Part shown: positions 30,712 to 39,899 of the stretch, piece by piece | Layout of the letters: each line of letters starts with the position of its first letter | Position numbering within the stretch: the first letter of the stretch is position 1 | Source: an uncultured Clostridia bacterium | GTDB lineage: Bacteria > Bacillota > Clostridia > Christensenellales > Aristaeellaceae | Assembly (NCBI GenBank): GCA_937894675.1 | Contig: CALCQO010000047.1 | Location: 62,001-126,000 of the forward strand | DNA: 64,000 nucleotides | Reading direction: 5' to 3' | Position numbers and translations under genes: made by a program | The notes under the pieces: model-generated | Database searches by the model: none | The model's input: only the letters and a program-made list of their open reading frames with translations | Told to the model about the DNA's origin: nothing

Positions 30712-32367
30712 TCAGCGCCAGGTGCCATGGGCATCAAAATCAGCCGCGCGGGAGCGCGCTTTGCTGATTACTTCCGCCTCAAACCCCATCTGTTCAAGCA
30801 GGCTGATTGCATTTCGCGAAGTGGCAGGTCCGTCATGCAGGGTGAAGGTAAAGCTGATTCTGCCATCCTCCATTTCTTCCCTGAAATGCCAGTTATGATA
30901 AAAGGCCTCTAAGATTTTGGTCAGCTCGATATCATGTGTTGCCGCCATACAAAGCAGGCGTTGTTCCGCAAGGTTTTCCAACAAAGCAGAAGAGGCTGCA
31001 ATACGTTCCTGGGTATTGGTACCTCTGAGTATTTCATCAATAAAGCATAGTAAAAAGCCCTCCTCCCGCGAGGCGTCCGCGATGCGTTTGAGGCTTTTCA
31101 GTTCTTTGATGAAATAGCTGTCTCCCGCCTGTACATCATCCCGTATCGCCATGGATGTCATAACCCGGGCACGGGGCATGATAAACGTATGAGCGAAGCA
31201 GATGCCCAGGGTCTGCGCGAGAATAGCGTTGAGCGCCACAGCCTTGATAAAGGTGGATTTTCCGGAGGCGTTAGAGCCTGTCAGCAGAATATTTTCATCC
31301 CAGGTAAAGCGATTGGGCACGCAGTTCTTTACCAAGGGATGCAGCATATGCTCTGCTTGAACTGTGTGTTGTATATGGAAGCGGGGCTTACAGATATCCT
31401 CATTTCTTTGCATCATTTGCGCAAGGGCGAGACAGCTGTCAATCTCTCCCACTGTTTCGAAAACAAGCCGTATTTCCGCTTGTCTGTTGATGAGATGCCG
31501 AATAATGCGGCAATACGCGAACACGTCAAACAGAAAGAAAATTTTTAGATAATCAATCAGCAATTCATCCAGGGTTGTCCCATTGACAGAAAAAACAGGC
31601 ACCCAGCGCAAAACCGGTTTCAGCAAATTGTTCGCTTGGTATATATCATCCAGATACGCGCGTATCGCCGGTGCCTGAATCTTTTCCATCGCGTTGGCCG
31701 CGCCAATAACACTGGAAAGATACTTCAGCGCCACTTCTTCTTTGCGCCATGACGGGCTGAACTTGTAGTAAACAACAGCGTTAACCGCCATCATGATAAT
31801 AACCAGGGTGAACAGCCTGGGTACGAAAATGGACAAAGCAATGGAAAGAAGAAGCAGGATGCCCAGCAGCAAATACACATGCCGATTTGATGGATACATG
31901 AATTCCACATTCCATAAATAACGCTGCGCGCCATGAAAATGCCCCCTGGTTATACGGCGAAGGGCTTTCTGGACCTGTATGCGCGTTCCCTCATCCTGCT
32001 GCAATAGCTGGGCGGCTTTCCTCCGCCGCTCGAGCCTTTCTTCCTGTGTGCCGGTATGGCGCAGCATAGCATACAGCACTTCACTCCCCGTGATAGATTG
32101 CGTGGCATCAATGCCGCGGAACACATCATCCATGCTCAGATCATTCCAGGTGATGTCATCCACCTGAGAACCGCCTGGAACAGATACCTTTTTCTTTTGC
32201 CAATACTCCGCAGCATCCTGCAGAAGTTCCGGCTCCAGCATTTTCAATGCTTCATCCGTACCCCATTGAGTCGTCAATTTGCGGGCTTCCGTCTTTTTAT
32301 CCCAGCTCATTTTCGCCAGCAAACTGCCCGCCAGCATCAGCAACACCAATACGACACCTTGCGGCAT
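30712..32367 (-). CDS. Membrane-anchored MutS-family ATPase
   Basis: The 551 residues have a hydrophobic N-terminus (about 1-19), two more membrane segments near 165-210, and a MutS-type ABC ATPase in the C-terminal third. ATPase motifs: Walker A TGSNASGKSTF, Walker B LCFIDEILRGTNTQER (DEILRGT is the MutS form), and MAATHDIEL. The mismatch-binding domain I and the usual MutS1 clamp are absent. Such MutS-like membrane proteins are found in Clostridia and Bacteroidetes, and their role is not established. ATG follows AGGAGG. A single gene. Confidence 0.88.
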   Translation of the reverse strand: MPQGVVLVLLMLAGSLLAKMSWDKKTEARKLTTQWGTDEALKMLEPELLQDAAEYWQKKKVSVPGGSQVDDITWNDLSMDDVFRGIDATQSITGSEVLYAMLRHTGTQEERLERRRKAAQLLQQDEGTRIQVQKALRRITRGHFHGAQRYLWNVEFMYPSNRHVYLLLGILLLLSIALSIFVPRLFTLVIIMMAVNAVVYYKFSPSWRKEEVALKYLSSVIGAANAMEKIQAPAIRAYLDDIYQANNLLKPVLRWVPVFSVNGTTLDELLIDYLKIFFLFDVFAYCRIIRHLINRQAEIRLVFETVGEIDSCLALAQMMQRNEDICKPRFHIQHTVQAEHMLHPLVKNCVPNRFTWDENILLTGSNASGKSTFIKAVALNAILAQTLGICFAHTFIMPRARVMTSMAIRDDVQAGDSYFIKELKSLKRIADASREEGFLLCFIDEILRGTNTQERIAASSALLENLAEQRLLCMAATHDIELTKILEAFYHNWHFREEMEDGRISFTFTLHDGPATSRNAISLLEQMGFEAEVISKARSRAADFDAHGTWR

Positions 32368-32427
32368 GAAATCCTCCTGTTATCCATATTTCTTACATAA
32401 ACATCATGATATCATACCCTTACTTGC

Positions 32428-32456
32428 TTGACAACGCAAAGCAGTTTGATTATAAT
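32428..32456 (+). promoter_or_regulatory. Consensus sigma-A promoter of tRNA-Trp
   Basis: TTGACA (32428-32433), 17-nt spacer, TATAAT (32451-32456): both hexamers perfect. It ends 15 bases before the tRNA. Confidence 0.93.
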
Positions 32457-32471
32457 GCTCCCGTTATCCAA

Positions 32472-32545
32472 AGGGGCATGGTGTAATGGTAACACGTGGG
32501 TCTCCAAAACCTTTGTTGAGGGTTCGAGTCCTTCTGCCCCTGCCA
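32472..32545 (+). tRNA. tRNA-Trp (anticodon CCA)
   Basis: Acceptor AGGGGCA pairs with TGCCCCT; D-arm GTGTAATGGTAACAC; anticodon loop CTCCAAA; T-arm GGGTTCGAGTCC; CCA encoded. The 5' part of the anticodon stem has one weak pair. Confidence 0.95.
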
Positions 32546-32554
32546 AATAGCGAG

Positions 32555-32587
32555 TACCCCTGGAACTCACGTTCCAGGGGTATTTTC
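32555..32587 (+). terminator. Terminator of tRNA-Trp
   Basis: TACCCCTGGAAC, loop TCAC, GTTCCAGGGGTA, then TTTTC: a 12-bp perfect stem 10 bases after the tRNA. Confidence 0.92.
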
Positions 32588-32614
32588 ATGCGGTTTCATA
32601 TCATAAAGAGAAGA

Positions 32615-33772
32615 CTAATTATTTTCAATTGGTACAGCTTGATCCTTCAAGGCCGCCGCTGCCCGCTGCTGTCTGCGAACTTCCGCGTCGCTTTCCAGCA
32701 CAACTTTGCAGATATTCGCGATTACAGGGCCCAGAATCAATCCCAGGAAGCCCAGCAGCCTCAGCCCTACATACATACTCACCATGCTGATCAGCGGATA
32801 CAGTCCGAGTTTTTGCCCCACGATACGGGGTTCAATCACCTGCCGGATAACAACCACCACAAGATACATCACGGCAAGGCGCAGCCCCAGCGAGATGTTG
32901 CCCGCGAACAGGTTAAACAGCGCCCAGGGAATCAGAAAAGTACCCGCCCCTATGATGGGCAGCACATCCAGGAAGCCTATCACGATGCCCAATATTAAAG
33001 CGTAGTCGATTTTAAACAGCGCGAAACCGATAACCAGCGCTACCATGATGGTGATGGAGATGAGGATTTGCGCCTGTATCTGCTTGAACACGGCGGAAAA
33101 AATGCTTTTTCTCAGAATTTCTCCCCGGTTGATGACGGGCTCGGGCAGCACACGGATGAGGTAATCGCGGATTCTGGTCTTGTCGCTGACGAAATAAAAG
33201 GAGGACATCATGGTCATCACCACAAAGAGGATGGCATGGGGGATGCCCGTGACGGTGGACCATGCGCCAGAGGCAACGGCGGGGGTTACGCGGGATACAA
33301 AGTTGCGTATGGTGTCGGAAAGGGAGGCGATAATCTGGTCCAGCCGGGCTGCCAGAACCTCCTGTTCCGGTTCCAGAGAATCCGGCGCGAACCGGTCAAT
33401 CCATCCCTGCAGGGTATCCTGCACCCAGGTAATGATGCCGGGTATGTTGTTGACCAGCTTTTCCCCTTCAATAATTACCTGGCGCACCAGCATCAGCAAT
33501 AAGATGATAATGACCCCATATACAATCAGCATGGAGATCATAGTGGCGATTTTCTGTGCGCCTTTTTTTTTCTTCAGCAAGCCTGATAAAAGCTTTACCA
33601 GCGGATTCATCAAAGCCGCGAAAAGCAAGCCAAGCACAAACGGCCAGGTGAACGGCAGGATATTCAGTATCACAAAAGCGCTGACGATAATAAGAACGAT
33701 TAAGAATACTTTCCGGGGCAGATCATTGTACATATCATCCCATTCCTGGATGCGTTGTCTGAAACCTGACAT
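32615..33772 (-). CDS. AI-2E family transporter
   Basis: Polytopic membrane protein of 385 residues with about eight hydrophobic segments, grouped as two near the N-terminus, one near 65-90, and a block from about 205 to 350. Family hallmarks include LPFTWPFVLGLLFAALMNPL and the GFLDVLPIIGAG stretch. ATG at 33772 follows GGGGAGGG; a start seven codons earlier is less likely. The family moves diverse substrates (AI-2 export in E. coli TqsA, Na+/H+ exchange, sporulation YtvI), so the substrate here is unknown. It lies 52 bases after mnmE and probably shares its transcript. Confidence 0.9.
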   Translation of the reverse strand: MSGFRQRIQEWDDMYNDLPRKVFLIVLIIVSAFVILNILPFTWPFVLGLLFAALMNPLVKLLSGLLKKKKGAQKIATMISMLIVYGVIIILLLMLVRQVIIEGEKLVNNIPGIITWVQDTLQGWIDRFAPDSLEPEQEVLAARLDQIIASLSDTIRNFVSRVTPAVASGAWSTVTGIPHAILFVVMTMMSSFYFVSDKTRIRDYLIRVLPEPVINRGEILRKSIFSAVFKQIQAQILISITIMVALVIGFALFKIDYALILGIVIGFLDVLPIIGAGTFLIPWALFNLFAGNISLGLRLAVMYLVVVVIRQVIEPRIVGQKLGLYPLISMVSMYVGLRLLGFLGLILGPVIANICKVVLESDAEVRRQQRAAAALKDQAVPIENN

Positions 33773-33824
33773 AAACCCTCCCCACAGGATCAATTTTGCT
33801 TACTTATAAAATGCTGTTTTTTCG

Positions 33825-35156
33825 CTACTTACCCACACAGAAGTTTGAGAACACCGCGTCCAGCAGCGCTTCATCCACATGGTCGCCGGTAATTCTGCCC
33901 AGAATGCGCAGCGCGTCCTGCAAATGAACGGCGCATAAGTCGATGCTTTCACCTTTTTGGAACGACTCCCTCGCTTCTTCCAGGGTTTGGGCTGCTTGTC
34001 TGGCCAGCTGGATATGCCTCTCCAATGTCAACTGGCTGTCCAGGGGTTCGCCAGCGGCTTTTACAATCGCCTCTTTTACCTTGTCCATGCCTTCCCCCGT
34101 ATGGGCGGAAAACAGAATGATGTTATCCAAATACGGTGAGCCGCACAGATCGCTCTTGCTTTGCAAAAGCACCCGCGGCCTTCCCTCCGTCTGCATGATG
34201 AGCGCGTGTTCCTCCCTGGTTAAAGGGCTGCTGCCGTCTACCACGACAAGCAGCAAATCAGCGGTGTGCATCGCGCCAAGCGCCCGTTCCACGCCGATTT
34301 TTTCGATATTTTCGGTGGATTCGTGGATGCCTGCCGTGTCGCTGAGATTGACGCGCAAACCGCCGATTAAAATGCTGCCGTATACAATATCCCTGGTGGT
34401 TCCCGGGATATCGGTTACAATCGCCCTCTCCTCCATCATCAGCGCGTTGAAGAGGGATGATTTTCCTACATTGGGCGGGCCGAAGATGGTGACTTCCATA
34501 CCGGAATCCAAGAACCGGGCGCTCCGTTCATTGCATGCGCCTGCCAAACGCTCCGCTAATTCGCCTGCTTTTACCGCCAGTTTTTCCGATGTTTCCGTTT
34601 CATCCACTTCGTCTGGAAAATCAAGCACCGCTTCCACACCGGACAGCATGTCCACCAGTTCCTTTTGAATGCCATGGATAAAGGTAAACGCGCCGCCTTC
34701 CAGTTGGCGCATCGCCGCTCTGGACGCCTTCTCGCCCTGAGCGGAGATCAGGCTCATCACCGCTTCGGCTCGACTTAAGTCTAAGCGGCCGTTGAGAAAC
34801 GCGCGGCGCGTAAACTCGCCCGGCTCCGCCGGCGCGGCGCCATGGTCGTATAAAAGCTTTAAAACCCGCTGGGCTACATAGTCGCCGCCATGCAGCTGCA
34901 GCTCGGCCACATCTTCCCTGGTATAACTGCGGGGAGCGCGCATCAGAACAGCCATGCACTCATCAACCGCTTCACGCCCATCGAAGATTTTTCCATACAT
35001 CATTCGGTGACTCTCTACATCATCAACACTACCCTCCGGGCGAAACACCAGTTTGAGCAGTTCCTCCGCCTTTCTCCCGCTGACACGCACAATGGCAATG
35101 CCTCCTCTGCCCGGCGGCGTAGCAAGAGCCGCGATGGTTAACTCCTGTCTGTCCAT
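33825..35156 (-). CDS. mnmE: tRNA uridine-5-carboxymethylaminomethyl GTPase MnmE
   Basis: Modifies the wobble uridine of several tRNAs together with MnmG. The 443 residues have the folate-binding N-domain (TIAALATPPGRGGIAIVRVSG), a helical domain, and an inserted G domain: GPPNVGKSSLFN, DIPGTTRD, LSDTAGIHE, and KSD in LLQSKSDLC (most have NKxDL). The C-terminal CVGK matches the conserved CIGK motif with its essential Cys. ATG at 35156 follows GGAGGTGAG. mnmG is not in this window. Confidence 0.97.
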   Translation of the reverse strand: MDRQELTIAALATPPGRGGIAIVRVSGRKAEELLKLVFRPEGSVDDVESHRMMYGKIFDGREAVDECMAVLMRAPRSYTREDVAELQLHGGDYVAQRVLKLLYDHGAAPAEPGEFTRRAFLNGRLDLSRAEAVMSLISAQGEKASRAAMRQLEGGAFTFIHGIQKELVDMLSGVEAVLDFPDEVDETETSEKLAVKAGELAERLAGACNERSARFLDSGMEVTIFGPPNVGKSSLFNALMMEERAIVTDIPGTTRDIVYGSILIGGLRVNLSDTAGIHESTENIEKIGVERALGAMHTADLLLVVVDGSSPLTREEHALIMQTEGRPRVLLQSKSDLCGSPYLDNIILFSAHTGEGMDKVKEAIVKAAGEPLDSQLTLERHIQLARQAAQTLEEARESFQKGESIDLCAVHLQDALRILGRITGDHVDEALLDAVFSNFCVGK

Positions 35157-35177
35157 GCTCTCACCTCCCTCCACGGT

Positions 35178-35207
35178 ATTATACTGAAAAGTACCCTTGC
35201 AATGCAA
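35178..35207 (-). promoter_or_regulatory. Putative mnmE promoter with palindrome over the -35
   Basis: On the minus strand: TTGCAT (35202-35207), 18-nt spacer, TATAAT (35178-35183). A perfect palindrome, CCTTGC-AAT-GCAAGG (35195-35209), covers the -35 and could be an operator. Confidence 0.6.
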
Positions 35208-35227
35208 GGAAGGGCTTTGCGGCGGCG

Positions 35228-35256
35228 TTGCGTAAACCAGAGGGATACCTTATAAT
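35228..35256 (+). promoter_or_regulatory. Putative promoter of the dnaE operon
   Basis: TTGCGT (35228-35233), 17-nt spacer, TATAAT (35251-35256). It lies 27 bases before the dnaE start. Confidence 0.75.
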
Positions 35257-35283
35257 AAGCAGGTATCTGAAGGAGGATCTCTG

Positions 35284-38200
35284 ATGGCTTTTACCCACCT
35301 GCATCTGCATACGGCATACAGCCTGCTCGATGGCGCGTGCCGCATCAAGCCGTTGATGAAACGGCTGAAAAGCCTGGGCATGGACGCCTGCGCCATGACG
35401 GATCACGGGGTCATGTACGGCGCGATTGATTTTTATCAGGCATGCAGGGACGAAGGGATCCACCCGGTCATCGGTTGCGAGGTCTACGTGTGCCCCAACA
35501 TGGAAGAAAAAGGGGTGTACGCGCGGGAATACAGCCACCTGATTCTGTTGTGTGAAAACAATACCGGATACCGCAACCTGACCAAGCTGGTCAGCGAGGG
35601 ATTCACCCGGGGATTCTATTATAAGCCAAGAATCGACTATGCTTTGCTCAAAGAACACAGCGAGGGATTGATTGCCTTAACCGCCTGCCTGTCCGGGGAT
35701 TTACCGCGGCTTTTATTGGAAGGTCGTTATGAGGACGCAAAGAAGTATGTCCTGGAAATGCGGGATATCTTTGGCGAGAACAATTTTTTTATCGAAATCA
35801 TGGACCACGGCATCCGCGAGGAAAAGGAAATATTGCCGAAACTGGTGCAGTTATCCCGGGAAACGGGTGTGCCTCTGGCAGCCACCAACGACTGCCATTA
35901 CCTGGAAAGGGAGGACGCCGCCGCCCAGGAGGTGCTGATGTGCATCCAGACCGGCAAAACACTGGATGATGAGTACCGGATGCGCATGGATACCCAGGAA
36001 TTGTATGTAAAAAGCGAAGAAGAAATGCTGCGCCTGTTCCCCGGGCTGGACGATGCAGTTCATGTCACGGGAGAAATTGCTAAACGATGCAATGTTTCCT
36101 TCGATTTTCACACCATTCACCTGCCCTCCTTCCCCATCCCCGAAGGCGACAGCAGCGAAAACATGCTGCGCCGTCTGTGCGAGGAAGGCTTTTCTATCCG
36201 CTATCCCGGCAACCCATCAGAAGCGCGCGCCAGGCTGGAATATGAACTGCAAACAATCTCTGCCATGGGGTATGTAGACTATTTCCTGATTGTGTGGGAT
36301 TTTATCAAATACGCCAAGGACAACGCCATCATGGTAGGCCCAGGCCGCGGCAGCAGCGCCGGCAGCATCGTGGCTTATTGTCTGGATATCACCATGGCAG
36401 ATCCCCTTAAGTACAACCTGCTGTTTGAGCGCTTCCTTAACCCGGAGCGCATCACCATGCCGGATATCGACGTTGACTTTTGCTTTGAAAGACGGCAGGA
36501 AGTTATTGATTATGTTGCCGCCAAGTATGGCGCCGACCATGTGTCCCAGATTATTACCTTTGGCACCATGGCAGCCAGGGGCGTTATCCGGGATGTGGGG
36601 CGTGTGCTTGGTTACAGCTATCAGGAAGTGGACACTGTCGCCAAAATGGTGCCCATGGAACTGGGGATTACCCTGGACAGGGCATTGACGGTTAACCCGG
36701 AGTTCCGTTCCACCAATGAGAACGACCCCAGAATGAATAAGCTGATTTCCACCGCCCTGCTGCTGGAGGGGATGCCCCGCCACGCGGGAACCCACGCCGC
36801 CGGGGTGCTGATAACCAAAGAACCCGTACTGCATTATGTTCCGCTGCAGAAAAACGATGATGTCATCACCACCCAGTTCCCCATGGGGGACATTGAAAAG
36901 CTGGGGCTGCTGAAAGTGGACTTTCTGGGGCTGCGCACCCTGACGGTCATTCGTGATACCCTGGATTTAATAGCCAGGCAGGGTGTGGTGATGAAGCCTG
37001 AGGACATCCCCATGGATGACCCATTGGTATATGACATGATCTCCTCCGGCGATACCGACGGCGTGTTCCAGTTGGAAGGCACCGGCATGCGCTCCTTCCT
37101 GACGGCCATGAAACCCCAGGTGTTTGAGGACATCATCGCCGCTATCTCCCTGTACCGGCCTGGCCCCATGGAATCCATACCCCGCTATATCGCCGGAAAG
37201 CATGACCCCGCCAGCATCCGCTACATTACCCCGGAATTGGCACCCATTTTGGATGTTACCTACGGCTGCATTGTGTACCAGGAGCAGGTGATGCAGATTG
37301 TCCGGGAGCTTGCCGGGTATTCCTACGGCCGCAGCGACCTGGTGCGCCGTGCGATGTCCAAGAAAAAGCATGATGTCATGGCAAGGGAAAGACACAACTT
37401 TGTGTACGGCTTGCCGGAGGAAGATGTTCTCGGGGCTGTCGCCAGGGGCATAAGGCCGGAGGCCGCGGAACAGATTTTTGACGAGATGACTTCCTTTGCC
37501 AGCTATGCCTTCAACAAATCCCACGCGGCTGCCTATGGCATCGTAAGCGTTCAGACCGCATGGCTGAAGAAGCACTACCCCGCTGAGTACATGGCCGCCG
37601 TTATGAGCAGCATGATCGGCAACGCGCCAAAGATTGCCGGATACATCCATTACTGCCGCAAGGCAGGTATTCCCCTGCTTCCCCCCAGCATCAATCAATC
37701 CATCGGAAAATTTACGGTCAGCATCGAAAACGGCGCCAAATGCATCCGCTTTGGTCTGTCCGCGGTGAAAGGCATTGGGGAGAAAGCCGTGGAAAGCATC
37801 GTGCGGGAGCGGGAAGAGCATGGAGCGTTTACCAGCATTTTTGATTTCTGCAGCCGCCTTAATTCAGAGTTCGTCAACAAACGCTGTGTGGAAAGCTTAA
37901 TCAAGTCCGGTTCCTTCGACGGCCTGGGCGGAAACCGCAACCAGTGCTTCCAGGTGTACGAGCAGGTGATGGACGCCAACGCCCAGCGCAAACGCAACAA
38001 CATCAAGGGGCAGGTCTCCTTGTTTGAGACAGCCACCCCCCTACGGCAGCAGAGCGTGCGGGAATCGTACCCCCCTCTTGATGAATACCCCTGGCATCAG
38101 TTATTATCAATGGAGAAGGAGATGACGGGCGTTTACATTTCCGGTCATCCCCTGAACGAGTACGCGGACGCTTTGGACGGTATGTCATGCAATACCGCAT

Positions 38201-38772
38201 ATATTGACGAACTGAACGAGCGGGAAGACAAAGGACTGTCGGAAGACGGAAAGAACGTGCAGATGGGCGGTTTGGTGGTTGCTCTGCGCCCCAAAGCCAC
38301 CCGCAAGGGCGGCATGATGGCCTTCCTCACGTTGGAGGATCTAACCGGGCAAATCGAGTGCCTCCTGTTTCCGCAAGTGTATGAGCGTTTTGCCCACACC
38401 CTCAAACAGGACAGCGCGGTAAAGCTGACAGGCAAACTGTCCGTCAGGGAAGATGAGGACACGAAGCTGCTGATCGATAATATCGAGCCCCTTAATAACC
38501 AGAAAGCCGCGGAGCCTCCCCTTAGCGATACGGAACGGGCCAGAATTGCCGACACCAAAGTCTATGTGCGCCTGTGCCGGGATGATATGCCAGAGTGTGA
38601 GCGCATATTAAAGAAAATGCCGGGTAATATCCCAGTGTATCTGAATTTGCCCGAGGAAGGCATCACCCTATTGTCCCCCAGGGACTGGTGGTGCGACGAC
38701 GGGGACGACGCCCGGGCAAACCTATTGGATATCGTCCCCCTTGAAAATATAAAGGTGGTTAATAAGAAATGA
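35284..38772 (+). CDS. dnaE: DNA polymerase III subunit alpha (DnaE)
   Basis: Replicative or lesion-tolerant polymerase, 1162 residues. PHP domain at the N-terminus (FTHLHLHTAYSLLDG), palm with GPGRGSSAGSIVAYCLDIT and the catalytic aspartates in MPDIDVDFCFERR, finger region, helix-hairpin-helix near 830, and OB-fold near 990-1070. It is of the DnaE1/DnaE3 length rather than PolC type; Bacillota usually also have PolC, which is not visible here. ATG follows AGGAGG. First gene of a six-gene operon; its stop overlaps the anti-sigma start (ATGA). Confidence 0.97.
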   Translation: MAFTHLHLHTAYSLLDGACRIKPLMKRLKSLGMDACAMTDHGVMYGAIDFYQACRDEGIHPVIGCEVYVCPNMEEKGVYAREYSHLILLCENNTGYRNLTKLVSEGFTRGFYYKPRIDYALLKEHSEGLIALTACLSGDLPRLLLEGRYEDAKKYVLEMRDIFGENNFFIEIMDHGIREEKEILPKLVQLSRETGVPLAATNDCHYLEREDAAAQEVLMCIQTGKTLDDEYRMRMDTQELYVKSEEEMLRLFPGLDDAVHVTGEIAKRCNVSFDFHTIHLPSFPIPEGDSSENMLRRLCEEGFSIRYPGNPSEARARLEYELQTISAMGYVDYFLIVWDFIKYAKDNAIMVGPGRGSSAGSIVAYCLDITMADPLKYNLLFERFLNPERITMPDIDVDFCFERRQEVIDYVAAKYGADHVSQIITFGTMAARGVIRDVGRVLGYSYQEVDTVAKMVPMELGITLDRALTVNPEFRSTNENDPRMNKLISTALLLEGMPRHAGTHAAGVLITKEPVLHYVPLQKNDDVITTQFPMGDIEKLGLLKVDFLGLRTLTVIRDTLDLIARQGVVMKPEDIPMDDPLVYDMISSGDTDGVFQLEGTGMRSFLTAMKPQVFEDIIAAISLYRPGPMESIPRYIAGKHDPASIRYITPELAPILDVTYGCIVYQEQVMQIVRELAGYSYGRSDLVRRAMSKKKHDVMARERHNFVYGLPEEDVLGAVARGIRPEAAEQIFDEMTSFASYAFNKSHAAAYGIVSVQTAWLKKHYPAEYMAAVMSSMIGNAPKIAGYIHYCRKAGIPLLPPSINQSIGKFTVSIENGAKCIRFGLSAVKGIGEKAVESIVREREEHGAFTSIFDFCSRLNSEFVNKRCVESLIKSGSFDGLGGNRNQCFQVYEQVMDANAQRKRNNIKGQVSLFETATPLRQQSVRESYPPLDEYPWHQLLSMEKEMTGVYISGHPLNEYADALDGMSCNTAYIDELNEREDKGLSEDGKNVQMGGLVVALRPKATRKGGMMAFLTLEDLTGQIECLLFPQVYERFAHTLKQDSAVKLTGKLSVREDEDTKLLIDNIEPLNNQKAAEPPLSDTERARIADTKVYVRLCRDDMPECERILKKMPGNIPVYLNLPEEGITLLSPRDWWCDDGDDARANLLDIVPLENIKVVNKK

Positions 38773-39161
38773 ACGAATTGAACCTGACCATTCCCGCAGA
38801 CAGCCGCTGGCTGTTGGCGCTGCGCTCTTCCCTGAGCGCTGTGGGCGCGATTGCCGGCTTATCCCTGGATACCATTGAGGACATGCGCATCGCGGTTGAC
38901 GAAGCCTTCGACCTGCTGGCCCACCAGCCTAGGAGCCTGGAGGCCATTATGCTCATCTGCAACATCGAGGAAGACAAGCTGAATGTCCGCCTGGAAGGCA
39001 AGCGCAGCTTTTCTCCCCAGCAATGCGTCCCCGCGGACGCTGAAACAGCCCGACTGGTCATTGGAACCCTGGTAGCCGACATCCACCTGGAAGGTGATTC
39101 CTGCGGCATCCACAGCGTGTGCATGTCGCTGCCCGTTAGTGGATTAAGCCATGAATGCTGA
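38769..39161 (+). CDS. RsbW/SpoIIAB-like anti-sigma factor, degenerate ATP site
   Basis: The 130 residues match the RsbW fold: LTIPADSRWLLALRSSLSAV then LDTIEDMRIAVDEAFDLL, corresponding to the RsbW helix that carries the N-box. In RsbW this reads EACTNA; here the Asn that holds Mg-ATP is replaced (EAFDLL). The Gly-rich G1 box (DxGxG) is also not seen. Kinase activity toward an anti-anti-sigma is therefore doubtful. It overlaps dnaE by 4 bases and the sigma gene by 11, so it most likely binds that sigma factor. Confidence 0.8.
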   Translation: MNELNLTIPADSRWLLALRSSLSAVGAIAGLSLDTIEDMRIAVDEAFDLLAHQPRSLEAIMLICNIEEDKLNVRLEGKRSFSPQQCVPADAETARLVIGTLVADIHLEGDSCGIHSVCMSLPVSGLSHEC

Positions 39162-39879
39162 TCTAATCCATGACACAGCAATGGAATATGCACTGAACCG
39201 CACAGACGAGACCCTGGAAGCCGCTGTGCGGGCCGCTCTGCCTTTGACCCAGGCGATTGCCGCGCGCTTCGCGGGCCGCGGCGTAGAACTGGAGGATTTA
39301 AAACAGGTAGCCGCCCTCGCCCTGGTGGAAGCGCTGCAGCGTTTTGAGCCTGACAGGGGACTGCGCTTTACCACATTTGTCACCCCCACCATCACCGGCA
39401 AGGTGCGCAACTATATCCGCGACAGGGCGCAGCTGCTGCGCTCCCCCCGGGGGCTAAGGGAACAGGGCATCAAGATGGACCGGGCCAACGAGCAGCTGAC
39501 CCAGTCCCTCCGCCGGGAACCTTCTGTGCAGGAATTGGCGGAAGCCCTGGGCTGGAACATTCAGCAGGTACTGGACGTGCAGACCATGCGCGACAAAACC
39601 ACTGTGTCCTCCCTGGACACGCCGGATGAGGACGGCCTGCTGCTCTTTGACCGGGTGGGCGAGGATGACAGCAGCTTTGACGCCTTTGAATTGCGTGAAG
39701 ATTTACGCAAGGCATTGAACGTGCTGTCGGATACCGAAAAACAATTGTTGACCCTGCGTTTTTCCAAACGGCTGTCCCAAAGCGTCACTGCCAAGCATTT
39801 GGGCTTGACACAAATGCAGGTTTCCCGTATGGAAAGGCGGATGCTGGCCACCCTCAAGCAGGAAATGATGGCGGAATAA
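39151..39879 (+). CDS. RNA polymerase sigma factor, SigB/SigF/SigG type
   Basis: The 242 residues contain sigma region 2 (RGVELEDLKQVAALALVEAL and FEPDRGLRFTTFVTPTITG), region 3 (PSVQELAEALGW), and region 4 with a helix-turn-helix (LSDTEKQLLTLRF, then HLGLTQMQVSRMERRML). The pattern is group 3 sigma, as in stress or sporulation sigmas. Its gene lies downstream of the RsbW-like gene with overlap, the standard anti-sigma/sigma order. No anti-anti-sigma (RsbV/SpoIIAA) is next to it. Which regulon it serves cannot be read here. Confidence 0.9.
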   Translation: MNADLIHDTAMEYALNRTDETLEAAVRAALPLTQAIAARFAGRGVELEDLKQVAALALVEALQRFEPDRGLRFTTFVTPTITGKVRNYIRDRAQLLRSPRGLREQGIKMDRANEQLTQSLRREPSVQELAEALGWNIQQVLDVQTMRDKTTVSSLDTPDEDGLLLFDRVGEDDSSFDAFELREDLRKALNVLSDTEKQLLTLRFSKRLSQSVTAKHLGLTQMQVSRMERRMLATLKQEMMAE

Positions 39880-39899
39880 CCATATTTCGAAAGGAATCC

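Noticed and set aside
36967..37821. 284-codon minus-strand frame inside dnaE
   Set aside because: Shadow of the dnaE reading frame.
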